Shown here: positions 1 to 6,963 of the stretch, piece by piece
Layout: every line of letters begins with the position of its first letter
Numbering within the stretch: position 1 is the stretch's first letter
Assembly (NCBI GenBank): GCA_902618245.1
Contig: CACMZR010000010.1
Span: 1-50,425, forward strand
Direction of reading: 5' to 3'
Origin: an uncultured Bacteroidota bacterium
Lineage (GTDB): Bacteria > Bacteroidota > Bacteroidia > Flavobacteriales > Flavobacteriaceae
DNA length: 50,425 nucleotides
Notes under the pieces: model-generated
Database searches by the model: none
What the model saw: the letters and a program-made list of their open reading frames with translations, nothing else
Told to the model about the DNA's origin: nothing
Translations under genes and position numbers: made by a program

Positions 1-313
1 TTATACCCCTCACGTTGATTGTGGAGATAACGTTATTGTATTAAATGCTGCAAAAATTAAATTAACTGGTAACAAATGGGAGCAAAAAAAATACATCCGC
101 CATACAGGCTATCCTGGAGGCCAACGTGTGTTAAATCCTATTCAAATACATAACAAAAACAATACCCGTCTTGTAGAAAAATCAGTGCGTGGAATGCTTC
201 CAAAAAATAAACTAGGGGCATCCTTATTCAGGAACTTAAGAGTTTATGGAGACGAAAATCACAAGCAAGATTCACAGAATCCAAAAATAATTAATCTTAA
301 AGACTACTTATAA
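1..313 (+). CDS. rplM: 50S ribosomal protein L13 (3' part)
   Basis: This is the C-terminal part of ribosomal protein L13, a component of the large ribosomal subunit. The reading frame is open from base 2 to the TAA at 311-313, and its start lies before the window. Visible L13 features are a VDCGD-like segment, the Y-R-H-T-G-Y-P-G-G core at about residues 32-40 of this fragment, and the G-M-L-P-K-N-K-L-G segment near the middle. The short internal ATG at 128 is not a start, because conserved L13 sequence continues upstream of it. The TAA overlaps the ATG of rpsI by one base (TAATG), so the two are translationally coupled as in other bacteria. Confidence 0.96.
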   Translation, partial: YTPHVDCGDNVIVLNAAKIKLTGNKWEQKKYIRHTGYPGGQRVLNPIQIHNKNNTRLVEKSVRGMLPKNKLGASLFRNLRVYGDENHKQDSQNPKIINLKDYL

Positions 314-699
314 TGGATATTATTCACACAATTGGTCGCCGTAAAACATCTGTTGCCCGCCTTTATGTAAATAAGGGAAAGGGGGAAATTACGGTCAATA
401 ATAAAAAGCATACAGAATATTTCACAACCCCCAGCCTACAGTATAAACTAATGCAACCTTTTATTTTAACAAATACTGAAGGTGATTTTGACCTGAAAAT
501 TACAGTGAAAGGTGGCGGAAGCAATGGTCAAGCTGAAGCAATTCGTCTTGCTATTTCGAGAGCTTTGTGTAAAATTAACAGTGAGCACAGGGCAGAATTA
601 AAGCCTGAAGGTCTTTTAACAAGAGATCCTAGGATGGTTGAACGAAAAAAGTTTGGTCAAAAGAAGGCGAGAAAAAAATTCCAATTTTCAAAACGTTAA
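313..699 (+). CDS. rpsI: 30S ribosomal protein S9
   Basis: Small-subunit ribosomal protein S9, 128 residues, the normal bacterial length. It begins with the S9 G-R-R-K-T-S-V-A-R-L segment and carries the G-G-G-x-x-G-Q-A-E-A-I-R motif in the middle. The C-terminus is the conserved basic tail (R-D-P-R-M-V-E-R-K-K-F-G-Q-K-K-A-R then lysines ending K-R), which in S9 reaches the P-site tRNA. The ATG overlaps the rplM stop by one base. It is followed by a 144-base gap before rpsB, so the ribosomal genes may form two transcription units. Confidence 0.98.
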   Translation: MDIIHTIGRRKTSVARLYVNKGKGEITVNNKKHTEYFTTPSLQYKLMQPFILTNTEGDFDLKITVKGGGSNGQAEAIRLAISRALCKINSEHRAELKPEGLLTRDPRMVERKKFGQKKARKKFQFSKR

Positions 700-843
700 T
701 TGGATCTGTTTTGTTTAACAAAACGATGTTCATTAATATAATAAATAATCAAAGTTGCTCAGACTGCTACGGCAGAAGTTAGTTTAGCATCTAAACAAGA
801 TTAAATACTTGTTGCTAATCAAAAGGAACGTAAACTAAATAAA
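700..843 (+). promoter_or_regulatory. candidate structured leader of rpsB-tsf
   Basis: This 144-base gap is long for so compact a region. It holds three inverted repeats: 708-724 (GTTTTG / CAAAAC around TTTAA), 782-796 (GTTTA / TAAAC around GCATC) and 794-813 (AACAAG / CTTGTT around an 8-base loop). The last two share bases and so could be alternative structures. None is followed by a T-run, so they do not look like simple terminators. In other bacteria S2 represses its own operon by binding the rpsB leader; a similar role here is inference. I found no clear TAnnTTTG promoter in the gap. Confidence 0.35.
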
Positions 844-1665
844 ATGGCAAAAACAGAAGTAATAGATTTATTAAATGCAGGCGTCCACTTCGGACACCTA
901 ACACGTAAATGGAACCCGAATATGGCTCCATATATCTATATGGAACGTAATGGTATCCATATAATCAACTTATATAAGACTGCTGTAAAGATTCAAGAAA
1001 CCAATGCAGCGTTGAAAAAAATTGCTACTACTGGACGTAAAATCCTTTTTGTAGCTACAAAAAAACAAGCAAAGGATATAGTTGCAGAAAAAGCAAAATC
1101 AGTTAACATGCCATACATAACTGAAAGGTGGCCTGGAGGAATGTTAACCAATTTTGTTACAATCAGAAAAGCCGTTAAGAAAATGGCTGCAATTGATAGG
1201 ATGAAAAAAGACGGTACTTTTGAAACACTTTCAAAAAAAGAACGTTTACAAGTTGATAGACTCCGTTCCAAACTAGAGAAAAATTTAGGTTCTATTTCAG
1301 AAATGACACGTTTGCCGGGAGCTATATTTATAGTTGATACTACCAGAGAGCATATTGCTGTCAAGGAAGCTAAGAAATTAAAAATCCCAATTTTTGCAAT
1401 GGTTGATACTAATTGTGATCCCAGAGATATTGATTATGTTATTCCATCGAATGATGATGCATCAAAATCTATTAGTAAAATTTTAGATTTAGTCACCTCG
1501 GCCGTATCGGAAGGATTAAGTCAGCGTAAAATTGAGAAAGAAGCAGCCGACGAAAAGGATGCTGTTAAAATGGAACAAGCGACTAAAGGTGAAGAATCTA
1601 AAGTTGAGGACCAGAAACAAAAAGTTGATGAAAAAACCTCGATTGAAGACAATCTTAAAAAATGA
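844..1665 (+). CDS. rpsB: 30S ribosomal protein S2
   Basis: Small-subunit ribosomal protein S2, 273 residues. The S2 signatures are clear: L-L-N-A-G-V-H-F-G-H near residue 10, W-N-P-N-M-A-P-Y-I-Y near 23, R-W-P-G-G-M-L-T-N-F near 97, and P-G-A-I-F-I-V-D at about 158-165. The folded S2 core ends near residue 225. The remaining roughly 45 residues are a highly charged Lys/Glu-rich tail, probably disordered, which accounts for the extra length over the usual 230-250 residues. tsf follows 53 bases downstream on the same strand, the usual bacterial arrangement. Confidence 0.98.
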   Translation: MAKTEVIDLLNAGVHFGHLTRKWNPNMAPYIYMERNGIHIINLYKTAVKIQETNAALKKIATTGRKILFVATKKQAKDIVAEKAKSVNMPYITERWPGGMLTNFVTIRKAVKKMAAIDRMKKDGTFETLSKKERLQVDRLRSKLEKNLGSISEMTRLPGAIFIVDTTREHIAVKEAKKLKIPIFAMVDTNCDPRDIDYVIPSNDDASKSISKILDLVTSAVSEGLSQRKIEKEAADEKDAVKMEQATKGEESKVEDQKQKVDEKTSIEDNLKK

Positions 1666-1718
1666 TGAAGCCAAATCTGTGGAAAACAAAAAAAATAAAT
1701 TTTTAAAAACTAAAACTT

Positions 1719-2537
1719 GTGAAAATTACCGCATCTGATGTAAATAAACTTCGAAAAACCACTGGAGCTGGTATGATGGATTGTAAAAATGCTCTTGTTG
1801 AGGCACAAGGAGACTTTGATAAAGCCGTAGAAAACCTAAGAAAGAAAGGTCAAAAAATTGCTGCCAATCGTGCCGAGAGAGAATCCTCTGAAGGAGTGGT
1901 TATAGCTAAAGTAAATTCGGAAAAAACAATTGGAGTTATTGTTTCACTAAATTGTGAAACCGATTTTGTAGCAAAAAATGAAAAATTTATCCATCTTGCT
2001 AAAGAAATAGCATCCCTTGCACTCGAATATGATGACGTAAACAAATTATTAGAGGCTGACTTTAGGGGAATGAGTGTTTCCGAAAAACTGGTTGAGCAAA
2101 CAGGTGTGATTGGGGAGAAAATTGAAATTGGGAATTTTAAAATTTTAAAGGCTCCATTTGTAGGATTCTACATTCACGCTGGTAACAAAATATCTACATT
2201 GGTTGGTCTTTCAAACAAATTTGAAAAATCTGAAGAAGTTGCTAAAAATATTGCAATGCAAGCTGCTGCTATGAATCCTATTGCATTAAATGAAAATGAA
2301 GTGGATGCAACAATCATTGAAAAGGAAATTGAAATAGCAAAAGAGCAATTAAGACAAGAGGGTAAACCTGAGGAAATGCTAGATAACATTGCTAAAGGAA
2401 AAATTAAACGTTTTTTCAAGGATAACACACTGGTAAACCAATCCTACATTAAAGACAATAAGATTTCAGTGAGTGATTATATTAAATCAGTTGGTGAAAT
2501 TGAAATAACAGGTTTTGAAAGAGTTTCACTAGTTTAA
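1719..2537 (+). CDS. tsf: translation elongation factor Ts
   Basis: EF-Ts is the nucleotide-exchange factor that regenerates EF-Tu-GTP. The protein has 272 residues. The N-terminal UBA-like domain carries the family signature L-R-K-T-T-G-A-G-M-M-D-C-K-N-A-L at about residues 11-26. The EF-Tu-contacting segment N-C-E-T-D-F-V-A-K-N lies near residues 78-87. The start is a GTG at 1719, chosen because the family N-terminus (M-K-I-T-A-S-D-V) begins exactly there and no in-frame ATG is better placed. The C-terminal end matches other EF-Ts proteins. It lies downstream of rpsB, probably in the same mRNA. Confidence 0.98.
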   Translation: MKITASDVNKLRKTTGAGMMDCKNALVEAQGDFDKAVENLRKKGQKIAANRAERESSEGVVIAKVNSEKTIGVIVSLNCETDFVAKNEKFIHLAKEIASLALEYDDVNKLLEADFRGMSVSEKLVEQTGVIGEKIEIGNFKILKAPFVGFYIHAGNKISTLVGLSNKFEKSEEVAKNIAMQAAAMNPIALNENEVDATIIEKEIEIAKEQLRQEGKPEEMLDNIAKGKIKRFFKDNTLVNQSYIKDNKISVSDYIKSVGEIEITGFERVSLV

Positions 2538-2587
2538 GCATTTATAATAAATCAGATCCTTTTTAGAACACTTCCACTTTTAGAACT

Positions 2588-3163
2588 ATGGAAAAAAAAA
2601 GATGTGGCTGGTGCGAAGGCAATGCACTTTATACAAAATATCATGATCAAGAATGGGGAGTACCCACTTTTAATGACAAAATATTATTTGAATTTTTAAT
2701 ATTAGAAACTTTTCAAGTTGGCCTAAGTTGGATAACTATTTTGAAAAAACGAAATAATTTCAAAAAGTCTTTTGATTATTTTGATTACAATAAAATTTCA
2801 AAATATAATTTTAAAAAAGAAAGAAAATTAATACATGATACGAGTATAATTCGTAATAAATCCAAAATAAAAGCTTCAATTAATAACTCAAAGTCATTTA
2901 TTAAAATTAAAGAATCCATGGGAAGCTTTTCAAATTACATTTGGGATTTTATTTCAGGAGAACCTATCATAAATAGTTTTCAAAAATTATATGAAATTCC
3001 TGCTTACACAGTTTTGTCAGAAAAAATAAGTAAAGATCTAAAGCAAAAAGGATTTAGTTTTGTTGGACCAACTGTCGTTTACTCCTATATGCAAGCCATA
3101 GGTATGGTAAATGATCATTTAGAAAGTTGTTTCCGATACTCAGAAGTAATTCTAAAAAGGTAA
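2588..3163 (+). CDS. tag: DNA-3-methyladenine glycosylase I
   Basis: Removes 3-methyladenine from alkylated DNA, starting base excision repair. It has 191 residues, the usual Tag length. The Tag N-terminus C-G-W-C ... Y-H-D-x-E-W-G-V-P is present (Cys6 and His19 in this frame), and the C-terminus carries N-D-H-L-E-S-C. Together these supply the Cys/His/His/Cys zinc-snap ligands known from E. coli Tag. The segment F-E-F-L-I-L-E-T-F-Q-V-G-L-S-W contains the catalytic glutamate of the family. Its last 12 bases overlap the end of the convergent DUF3127 gene, and no terminator is visible between them. Confidence 0.95.
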   Translation: MEKKRCGWCEGNALYTKYHDQEWGVPTFNDKILFEFLILETFQVGLSWITILKKRNNFKKSFDYFDYNKISKYNFKKERKLIHDTSIIRNKSKIKASINNSKSFIKIKESMGSFSNYIWDFISGEPIINSFQKLYEIPAYTVLSEKISKDLKQKGFSFVGPTVVYSYMQAIGMVNDHLESCFRYSEVILKR

Positions 3164-3526
3164 ATCATCTTCAACCTCTTTCTTATCATCGTCTGCAGCT
3201 TCAAAAGTTGAGTTAGGAGGTACTGCTGGCATTTCTGATGAGGTCTCAATTTGAAGAGTTTCAATTCTCCAACCTTGAATAGAATTGAAATATTTAGTTT
3301 CACCCTCAGGATTTACCCATTCTCTTCCTCTTAGATTGATACCAATTTTAACATCTTGACCAACTTGATATGAGTTAAGCAAGTCGCATTTATCTTGAAT
3401 AAATTCTATAAGAATATTCTGTGGATATTGCTCTTCAGTTGTAATAACTAATTCTCTTTTCCTAAAACCATTATTACCATAAGTCTTGGTTTCATCAATC
3501 CACTTTATTTTACCTAATACTTCCAT
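3152..3526 (-). CDS. DUF3127 family protein
   Basis: A 124-residue cytoplasmic protein that matches my recollection of DUF3127, a small family largely restricted to Bacteroidota. Residues 1-90 form a predicted beta-rich domain (G-K-I-K-W-I-D-E-T-K-T-Y ... F-R-K-R-E-L-V-I-T-T) resembling an OB-type fold. A further conserved stretch reads V-G-Q-D-V-K-I-G-I-N-L-R-G-R-E-W. The last 30 residues are acidic and probably disordered, ending D-D-D-K-K-E-V-E-D-D-L-P-F. That acidic tail ending in D-L-P-F recalls the C-terminal tip of SSB proteins, so a nucleic-acid-related role is possible but unproven. It overlaps tag tail to tail by 12 bases. Confidence 0.75.
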   Translation of the reverse strand: MEVLGKIKWIDETKTYGNNGFRKRELVITTEEQYPQNILIEFIQDKCDLLNSYQVGQDVKIGINLRGREWVNPEGETKYFNSIQGWRIETLQIETSSEMPAVPPNSTFEAADDDKKEVEDDLPF

Positions 3527-3623
3527 AATTTAATTTATATATAAAAATAAAAAAAGTTTTGGGGCTAAAAGCAGGCATTTGCACTAATTTGCTATATTGA
3601 TTATCTAGTTTAAGAACTTCATT

Positions 3624-4781
3624 ATGAAGCTATCAAATAATTTCAATTTTAAAGCCAAGAATACTTGGTTAATTTTTGCTTTTATCCTTGTTATTTTGAT
3701 TTTATGGAATACAAATGCTCTTTTCGATAGTTTAAGCCTCCAAGAAAGAAGTAAAATGGAATTGTGGGCAATGGCTCAAAAAGAATACATAAAAAATCCA
3801 TCTCTTAGCAATCTTACATTTGAAGTCCTTCAACGCTCTGGAACCAATCCAATAATTCAAGTAGATGAATTTGATAAAATTATAGAAATCAGAAATATCG
3901 ATTGGGATAACAAAAAACAAGACTCCATTCAGCTTTACAATTTATTATATGAAATAAAAAAAGAAAATGATCCAATAATAATTAAATATAAAAATGATCA
4001 AGGTGAACTAGTTATAAATCAAAAATTATATTATGGAAACTCCTCGATACTTAAAAAACTTCAATATTATCCTCTTGCTTTATTATTGATAATTTTTCTT
4101 TTCGGATCTGTACTTTATTTTGTTTTAAAAACTTCTCGAGTTGCCGAACAAAATAGGCTTTGGACAGCTATGGCAAAAGAAACAGCACATCAATTAGGTA
4201 CACCATTAAGTTCAATGATGGGCTGGATTTCATTATTAAAAGAAAAAGAATCTCTACCAATTAAAGAGATAGAAAAAGATATCAAAAGGCTCAATTTAAT
4301 AAGTGAGCGATTTTCAAAAGTAGGATCTATTCCTAATTTAGAGTCCCAAGAAATTAATTCTGTAATAGAGCAAACCACTTCATATCTTAAAAAAAGAAGT
4401 TCTGAGCATATTTTATTTGAAATTAAACTCCCTCAAAAAGAAGTTATATTGCCTTTCAATTCTCAATTAATTAGCTGGACACTTGAAAATTTAATAAAAA
4501 ATGGAATTGATGCGATGAAAGGCAAGGGTAGGTTAAGTGTTCAAATGATTGAACAAAAAAGTAAAGTTGAAATATATATTTGTGATTCAGGTAGTGGAAT
4601 AAAAGATGAGCTTATACCAAGTATTTTTAACCCCGGTTTTACTACAAAAGAACGTGGTTGGGGACTTGGTCTTTCTCTAGCAAAGAGAATTGTTGAGGAT
4701 TTTCATAATGGGAAAATTATAGTAAATAAAAACAGACAATCACAAGGAACATGTTTCCAAATCCTTTTAAACAAATCTTAA
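3624..4781 (+). CDS. membrane sensor histidine kinase
   Basis: A 385-residue two-component sensor kinase. A transmembrane helix lies at about residues 14-33, a presumed periplasmic sensor domain at 34-147, and a second helix at about 148-168. The dimerisation/phosphoacceptor segment reads A-K-E-T-A-H-Q-L-G-T-P-L-S-S with His189 as the likely phosphorylated residue. The ATPase domain shows an N-box (E-N-L-I-K-N-G-I-D-A-M, near 288), a G1 box (D-S-G-S-G-I) and a G2/F region (F-N-P-G-F-T-T-K ... G-W-G-L-G-L-S-L-A). No response regulator gene is adjacent, so its partner must be encoded elsewhere. The stop lies only five bases from the end of the convergent HIT gene. Confidence 0.92.
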   Translation: MKLSNNFNFKAKNTWLIFAFILVILILWNTNALFDSLSLQERSKMELWAMAQKEYIKNPSLSNLTFEVLQRSGTNPIIQVDEFDKIIEIRNIDWDNKKQDSIQLYNLLYEIKKENDPIIIKYKNDQGELVINQKLYYGNSSILKKLQYYPLALLLIIFLFGSVLYFVLKTSRVAEQNRLWTAMAKETAHQLGTPLSSMMGWISLLKEKESLPIKEIEKDIKRLNLISERFSKVGSIPNLESQEINSVIEQTTSYLKKRSSEHILFEIKLPQKEVILPFNSQLISWTLENLIKNGIDAMKGKGRLSVQMIEQKSKVEIYICDSGSGIKDELIPSIFNPGFTTKERGWGLGLSLAKRIVEDFHNGKIIVNKNRQSQGTCFQILLNKS

Positions 4782-4786
4782 ATTAA

Positions 4787-5182
4787 TTAGGGTTTGAAGT
4801 TTCGTGCTATTGAATTTGAAATCTCTCGCATTTCACTATCACTAATATTTACTTTCTTTTGGAAACGTACGTCATCAATTGTATTAATAGGGATCAAATG
4901 AATATGTGCATGTGGAACTTCTAGACCAACAACTGACAATGCTATTCGCTTACATGGAATAACCTGTCTCATTGCTAAAGCCACTTTTCTTGAAAAAGAA
5001 AATAATCTGTTATACTCTTCATTTGGCAAATCAAAGAGTTTATCTATAGGAAGTCTAGGAATACATAAAACATGTCCTTTTGAATTTGGATTAATATCAA
5101 GAAAAGCATAACAGTGACTGTCTTCAGCAACTTTATAACTAGGTATTTCTCCTGACATTATTTTACTAAATATTGAATCCAT
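4787..5182 (-). CDS. HIT family nucleotide-binding hydrolase
   Basis: A 131-residue histidine-triad protein, a family of nucleoside monophosphate hydrolases and transferases acting on substrates such as adenosine phosphoramidate. The triad motif H-A-H-I-H-L-I-P is at residues 91-98, with His91, His93 and His95. The N-terminal F-S-K-I-M-S-G-E-I-P and the L-D-I-N-P-x-x-x-G-H-V-L segment are typical of the HINT branch. It follows greA with only two bases between the genes, so the two are almost certainly co-transcribed. The exact physiological substrate cannot be told from sequence. Confidence 0.93.
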   Translation of the reverse strand: MDSIFSKIMSGEIPSYKVAEDSHCYAFLDINPNSKGHVLCIPRLPIDKLFDLPNEEYNRLFSFSRKVALAMRQVIPCKRIALSVVGLEVPHAHIHLIPINTIDDVRFQKKVNISDSEMREISNSIARNFKP

Positions 5183-5184
5183 AC

Positions 5185-5661
5185 TTAGTTTCGAGCTATT
5201 GAGACGATTTCAAGTTCGATACTTCCATTTGGAACAGTAATAATTGCAATATCACCAACCTTCTTCCCTAATAAGCCTTTACCTATAGGTGAATCAACTG
5301 AAATTTTACCTGACTTTAAGTCTGCTTCACTTTGTGCTACAAGGGTATATTTCATTTGTGCACCGTTGGCTTTATTTTTTACCTCAACAGTTGAAAGAAC
5401 AAGTACTTTTGAAGTGTCTAATTCAGACTCATTTATAATTCTTGCATTTGCTAAAGTGTTTTCAAGTTTGGCAATTTGCATTTCTAACATCCCTTGGGCT
5501 TCTTTAGCAGCGTCATATTCGGCGTTTTCACTTAAATCCCCTTTGTCTCTTGCTTCAGCTATAGCCTGAGAAGCTTTAGGACGCTCAATATCCCTAAGCT
5601 TATCTAACTCTGCGCGTAGTTTTTTTAAGCCTTCTTCTGTGTAGTAAGATACTTTACTCAT
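5185..5661 (-). CDS. greA: transcription elongation factor GreA
   Basis: GreA rescues backtracked RNA polymerase by stimulating cleavage of the nascent transcript. The protein is 158 residues, full length for the family. The N-terminal coiled coil contains the characteristic R-P-x-A-S-Q-A-I-A-E-A-R-D-K-G-D-L-S-E-N-A-E-Y sequence, including the acidic tip (D and E residues) that reaches the polymerase active site. The C-terminal domain has the family segments S-P-I-G-K-G-L-L-G-K-K-V-G-D near residues 124-137. It is divergent from the Rieske-like gene and heads a two-gene unit with the HIT gene. Confidence 0.98.
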   Translation of the reverse strand: MSKVSYYTEEGLKKLRAELDKLRDIERPKASQAIAEARDKGDLSENAEYDAAKEAQGMLEMQIAKLENTLANARIINESELDTSKVLVLSTVEVKNKANGAQMKYTLVAQSEADLKSGKISVDSPIGKGLLGKKVGDIAIITVPNGSIELEIVSIARN

Positions 5662-5680
5662 GATTCATTCGTTATAAAAC

Positions 5681-5740
5681 AAAAATCCATCTTTAAATGG
5701 ATTTTTAATCAAATATACACAATTGAAACAAGTGACTAAA
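5681..5740 (-). promoter_or_regulatory. greA promoter with start-site hairpin
   Basis: On the minus strand 5717-5710 reads TATATTTG, a perfect match to the Bacteroidota -7 consensus TAnnTTTG. A TTTA (-33-like) sits 19 bases upstream at 5740-5737. Transcription should begin near 5704, inside a perfect inverted repeat at 5681-5706 (AAAAATCCAT / ATGGATTTTT, 6-base loop). The greA mRNA would therefore begin with a ten-base-pair hairpin. The repeat also looks like a terminator in both directions because each arm ends in a T-run. The promoter overlaps the start of the divergent Rieske-like gene. Confidence 0.6.
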
Positions 5741-6178
5741 AAATTTGATTTTGTCCAAAATGTAATTCTATTTCTCTTCTTAATATTGAGCTGTAGTAAA
5801 GATCCCATTCGAAGAAATCCGTATTTAGCAGATATTCGGTTCCAAAGAGATTTAAATCTATCTCTACCTCTGTATAATCAGCTAAATTTTGTTGGTGGAA
5901 GTATTTTTATACCAGACATAGGGATTAAAGGGGTTATAGTTTTTAATCTAAGTGGAAGCACTTTTTTAGCTTGGGAAGCAACTTGTCCAAATCATCTACC
6001 AGAATCCTGTTCTAAATTATCTATTTCTGGAGTTTTAGCAGAATGTAGTTGTGAGAATTTTCAATATAGCCTTGCAACTGGTCAACTTTTAAATCCTAAT
6101 GAAAAACTGAATCCACCCAGAGATTTATTATTTTATCAAATTCAAAATTTTAATGGTATTTTAAGAATATCAAACTAA
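5723..6178 (+). CDS. Rieske-like lipoprotein lacking canonical cluster ligands
   Basis: A 151-residue predicted lipoprotein. A hydrophobic signal (residues 12-22) is followed by the lipobox L-I-L-S-C with Cys24 as lipid anchor. The rest resembles a Rieske domain, but the ligand pattern is degenerate: C88-P-N-H91 in place of C-x-H, and C108-S-C110-E111 in place of C-P-C-H, so the second histidine is a glutamate. The later S-L-A-T-G-Q segment fits the end of a Rieske core. The start is TTG at 5723 or GTG at 5732; neither has a ribosome-binding site. The next gene begins 11 bases downstream. A 2Fe-2S cluster cannot be assumed; I infer a related fold, perhaps stabilised by disulfides. Confidence 0.7.
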   Translation: MKQVTKKFDFVQNVILFLFLILSCSKDPIRRNPYLADIRFQRDLNLSLPLYNQLNFVGGSIFIPDIGIKGVIVFNLSGSTFLAWEATCPNHLPESCSKLSISGVLAECSCENFQYSLATGQLLNPNEKLNPPRDLLFYQIQNFNGILRISN

Positions 6179-6189
6179 GTCATTTAAAG

Positions 6190-6963
6190 ATGTTTTTTAG
6201 TAAAAATTCAATATCAACAACTTTAACTATTTTTCTTTTTTTCATTTTTATATCTTGGAATTGTTTTGGCCAAATGCTTGAATTAGATTACTCAAAACAA
6301 AAACGAGAAGAAAGTAGTTTTAAAGTCCATTTAATTAGAACTGGGATAGTGGGAATAAGTAGTTTAAAACATTTGGATTTTACAGTAGAGGCTTTAAAAC
6401 TTCGCTTTGATGCAAAAAAAGGTAGCCATATTGCCTTCACCTTATATGGAACTCAAACCATATGGAATGGAAATCGTGAAAATTTGCTAAATACTTTTGA
6501 TTTTTTAATGAATCCTATTGGCGGAGACATTAATTCAAACCTTTTCTTTACTTATCCTCTTTCAAATAAGGATCTTAAAAATTCTAAAATTGGTTTAAGT
6601 ATCGGTAAAAAATGGATTCAAGGACAACCGCTACCGAACTTCCAGAATAATTCATTTTTTGATAATTATGGTCGTTTTGGATTTATATATCAAAGTACAA
6701 TAGCCGAAGATCCTATTAATAATAGTAGTCTATATTTTTGGACGTTCCCATCTCTAATAATGCATCAAGGAACAGCAGAAAGTAGACGTCAATTTCTTAA
6801 CAACAATCTAGATACATTCGCATATGGGTATGCGATTGAACTGGGACTAGAATATAATACTCAATTAAAAGTCACTCTTCTAGGTCAGCAAATTCTCAAT
6901 GCCGAACCTGGAGGGGTTTTTGATCAGTTTGTTGCTCGTTTAATCTTAGGTTATCGTTTTTAA
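6190..6963 (+). CDS. predicted outer-membrane beta-barrel protein, function unknown
   Basis: A 257-residue exported protein. Residues 1-27 form a signal peptide ending C-F-G-Q. The mature part is rich in alternating hydrophobic and polar strands and ends in L-I-L-G-Y-R-F, with a terminal aromatic residue as expected for an outer-membrane beta-barrel. I do not recognise a specific family. It follows the Rieske-like lipoprotein by 11 bases, so the two probably share a transcript and perhaps a cell-envelope role. Its TAA interlocks with the TAA of the convergent TonB receptor gene (TTAA at 6960-6963). Confidence 0.6.
   Translation: MFFSKNSISTTLTIFLFFIFISWNCFGQMLELDYSKQKREESSFKVHLIRTGIVGISSLKHLDFTVEALKLRFDAKKGSHIAFTLYGTQTIWNGNRENLLNTFDFLMNPIGGDINSNLFFTYPLSNKDLKNSKIGLSIGKKWIQGQPLPNFQNNSFFDNYGRFGFIYQSTIAEDPINNSSLYFWTFPSLIMHQGTAESRRQFLNNNLDTFAYGYAIELGLEYNTQLKVTLLGQQILNAEPGGVFDQFVARLILGYRF

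Noticed and set aside
993-1364. Minus-strand open frame of 123 codons inside rpsB
   Set aside because: It overlaps a certain ribosomal protein gene completely and has no recognisable protein features; it is a shadow frame.
1532-1738. Short plus-strand open frame across the rpsB-tsf junction
   Set aside because: It is a lysine-rich frame-shifted reading of the charged S2 tail and has no start context or homology that I know.
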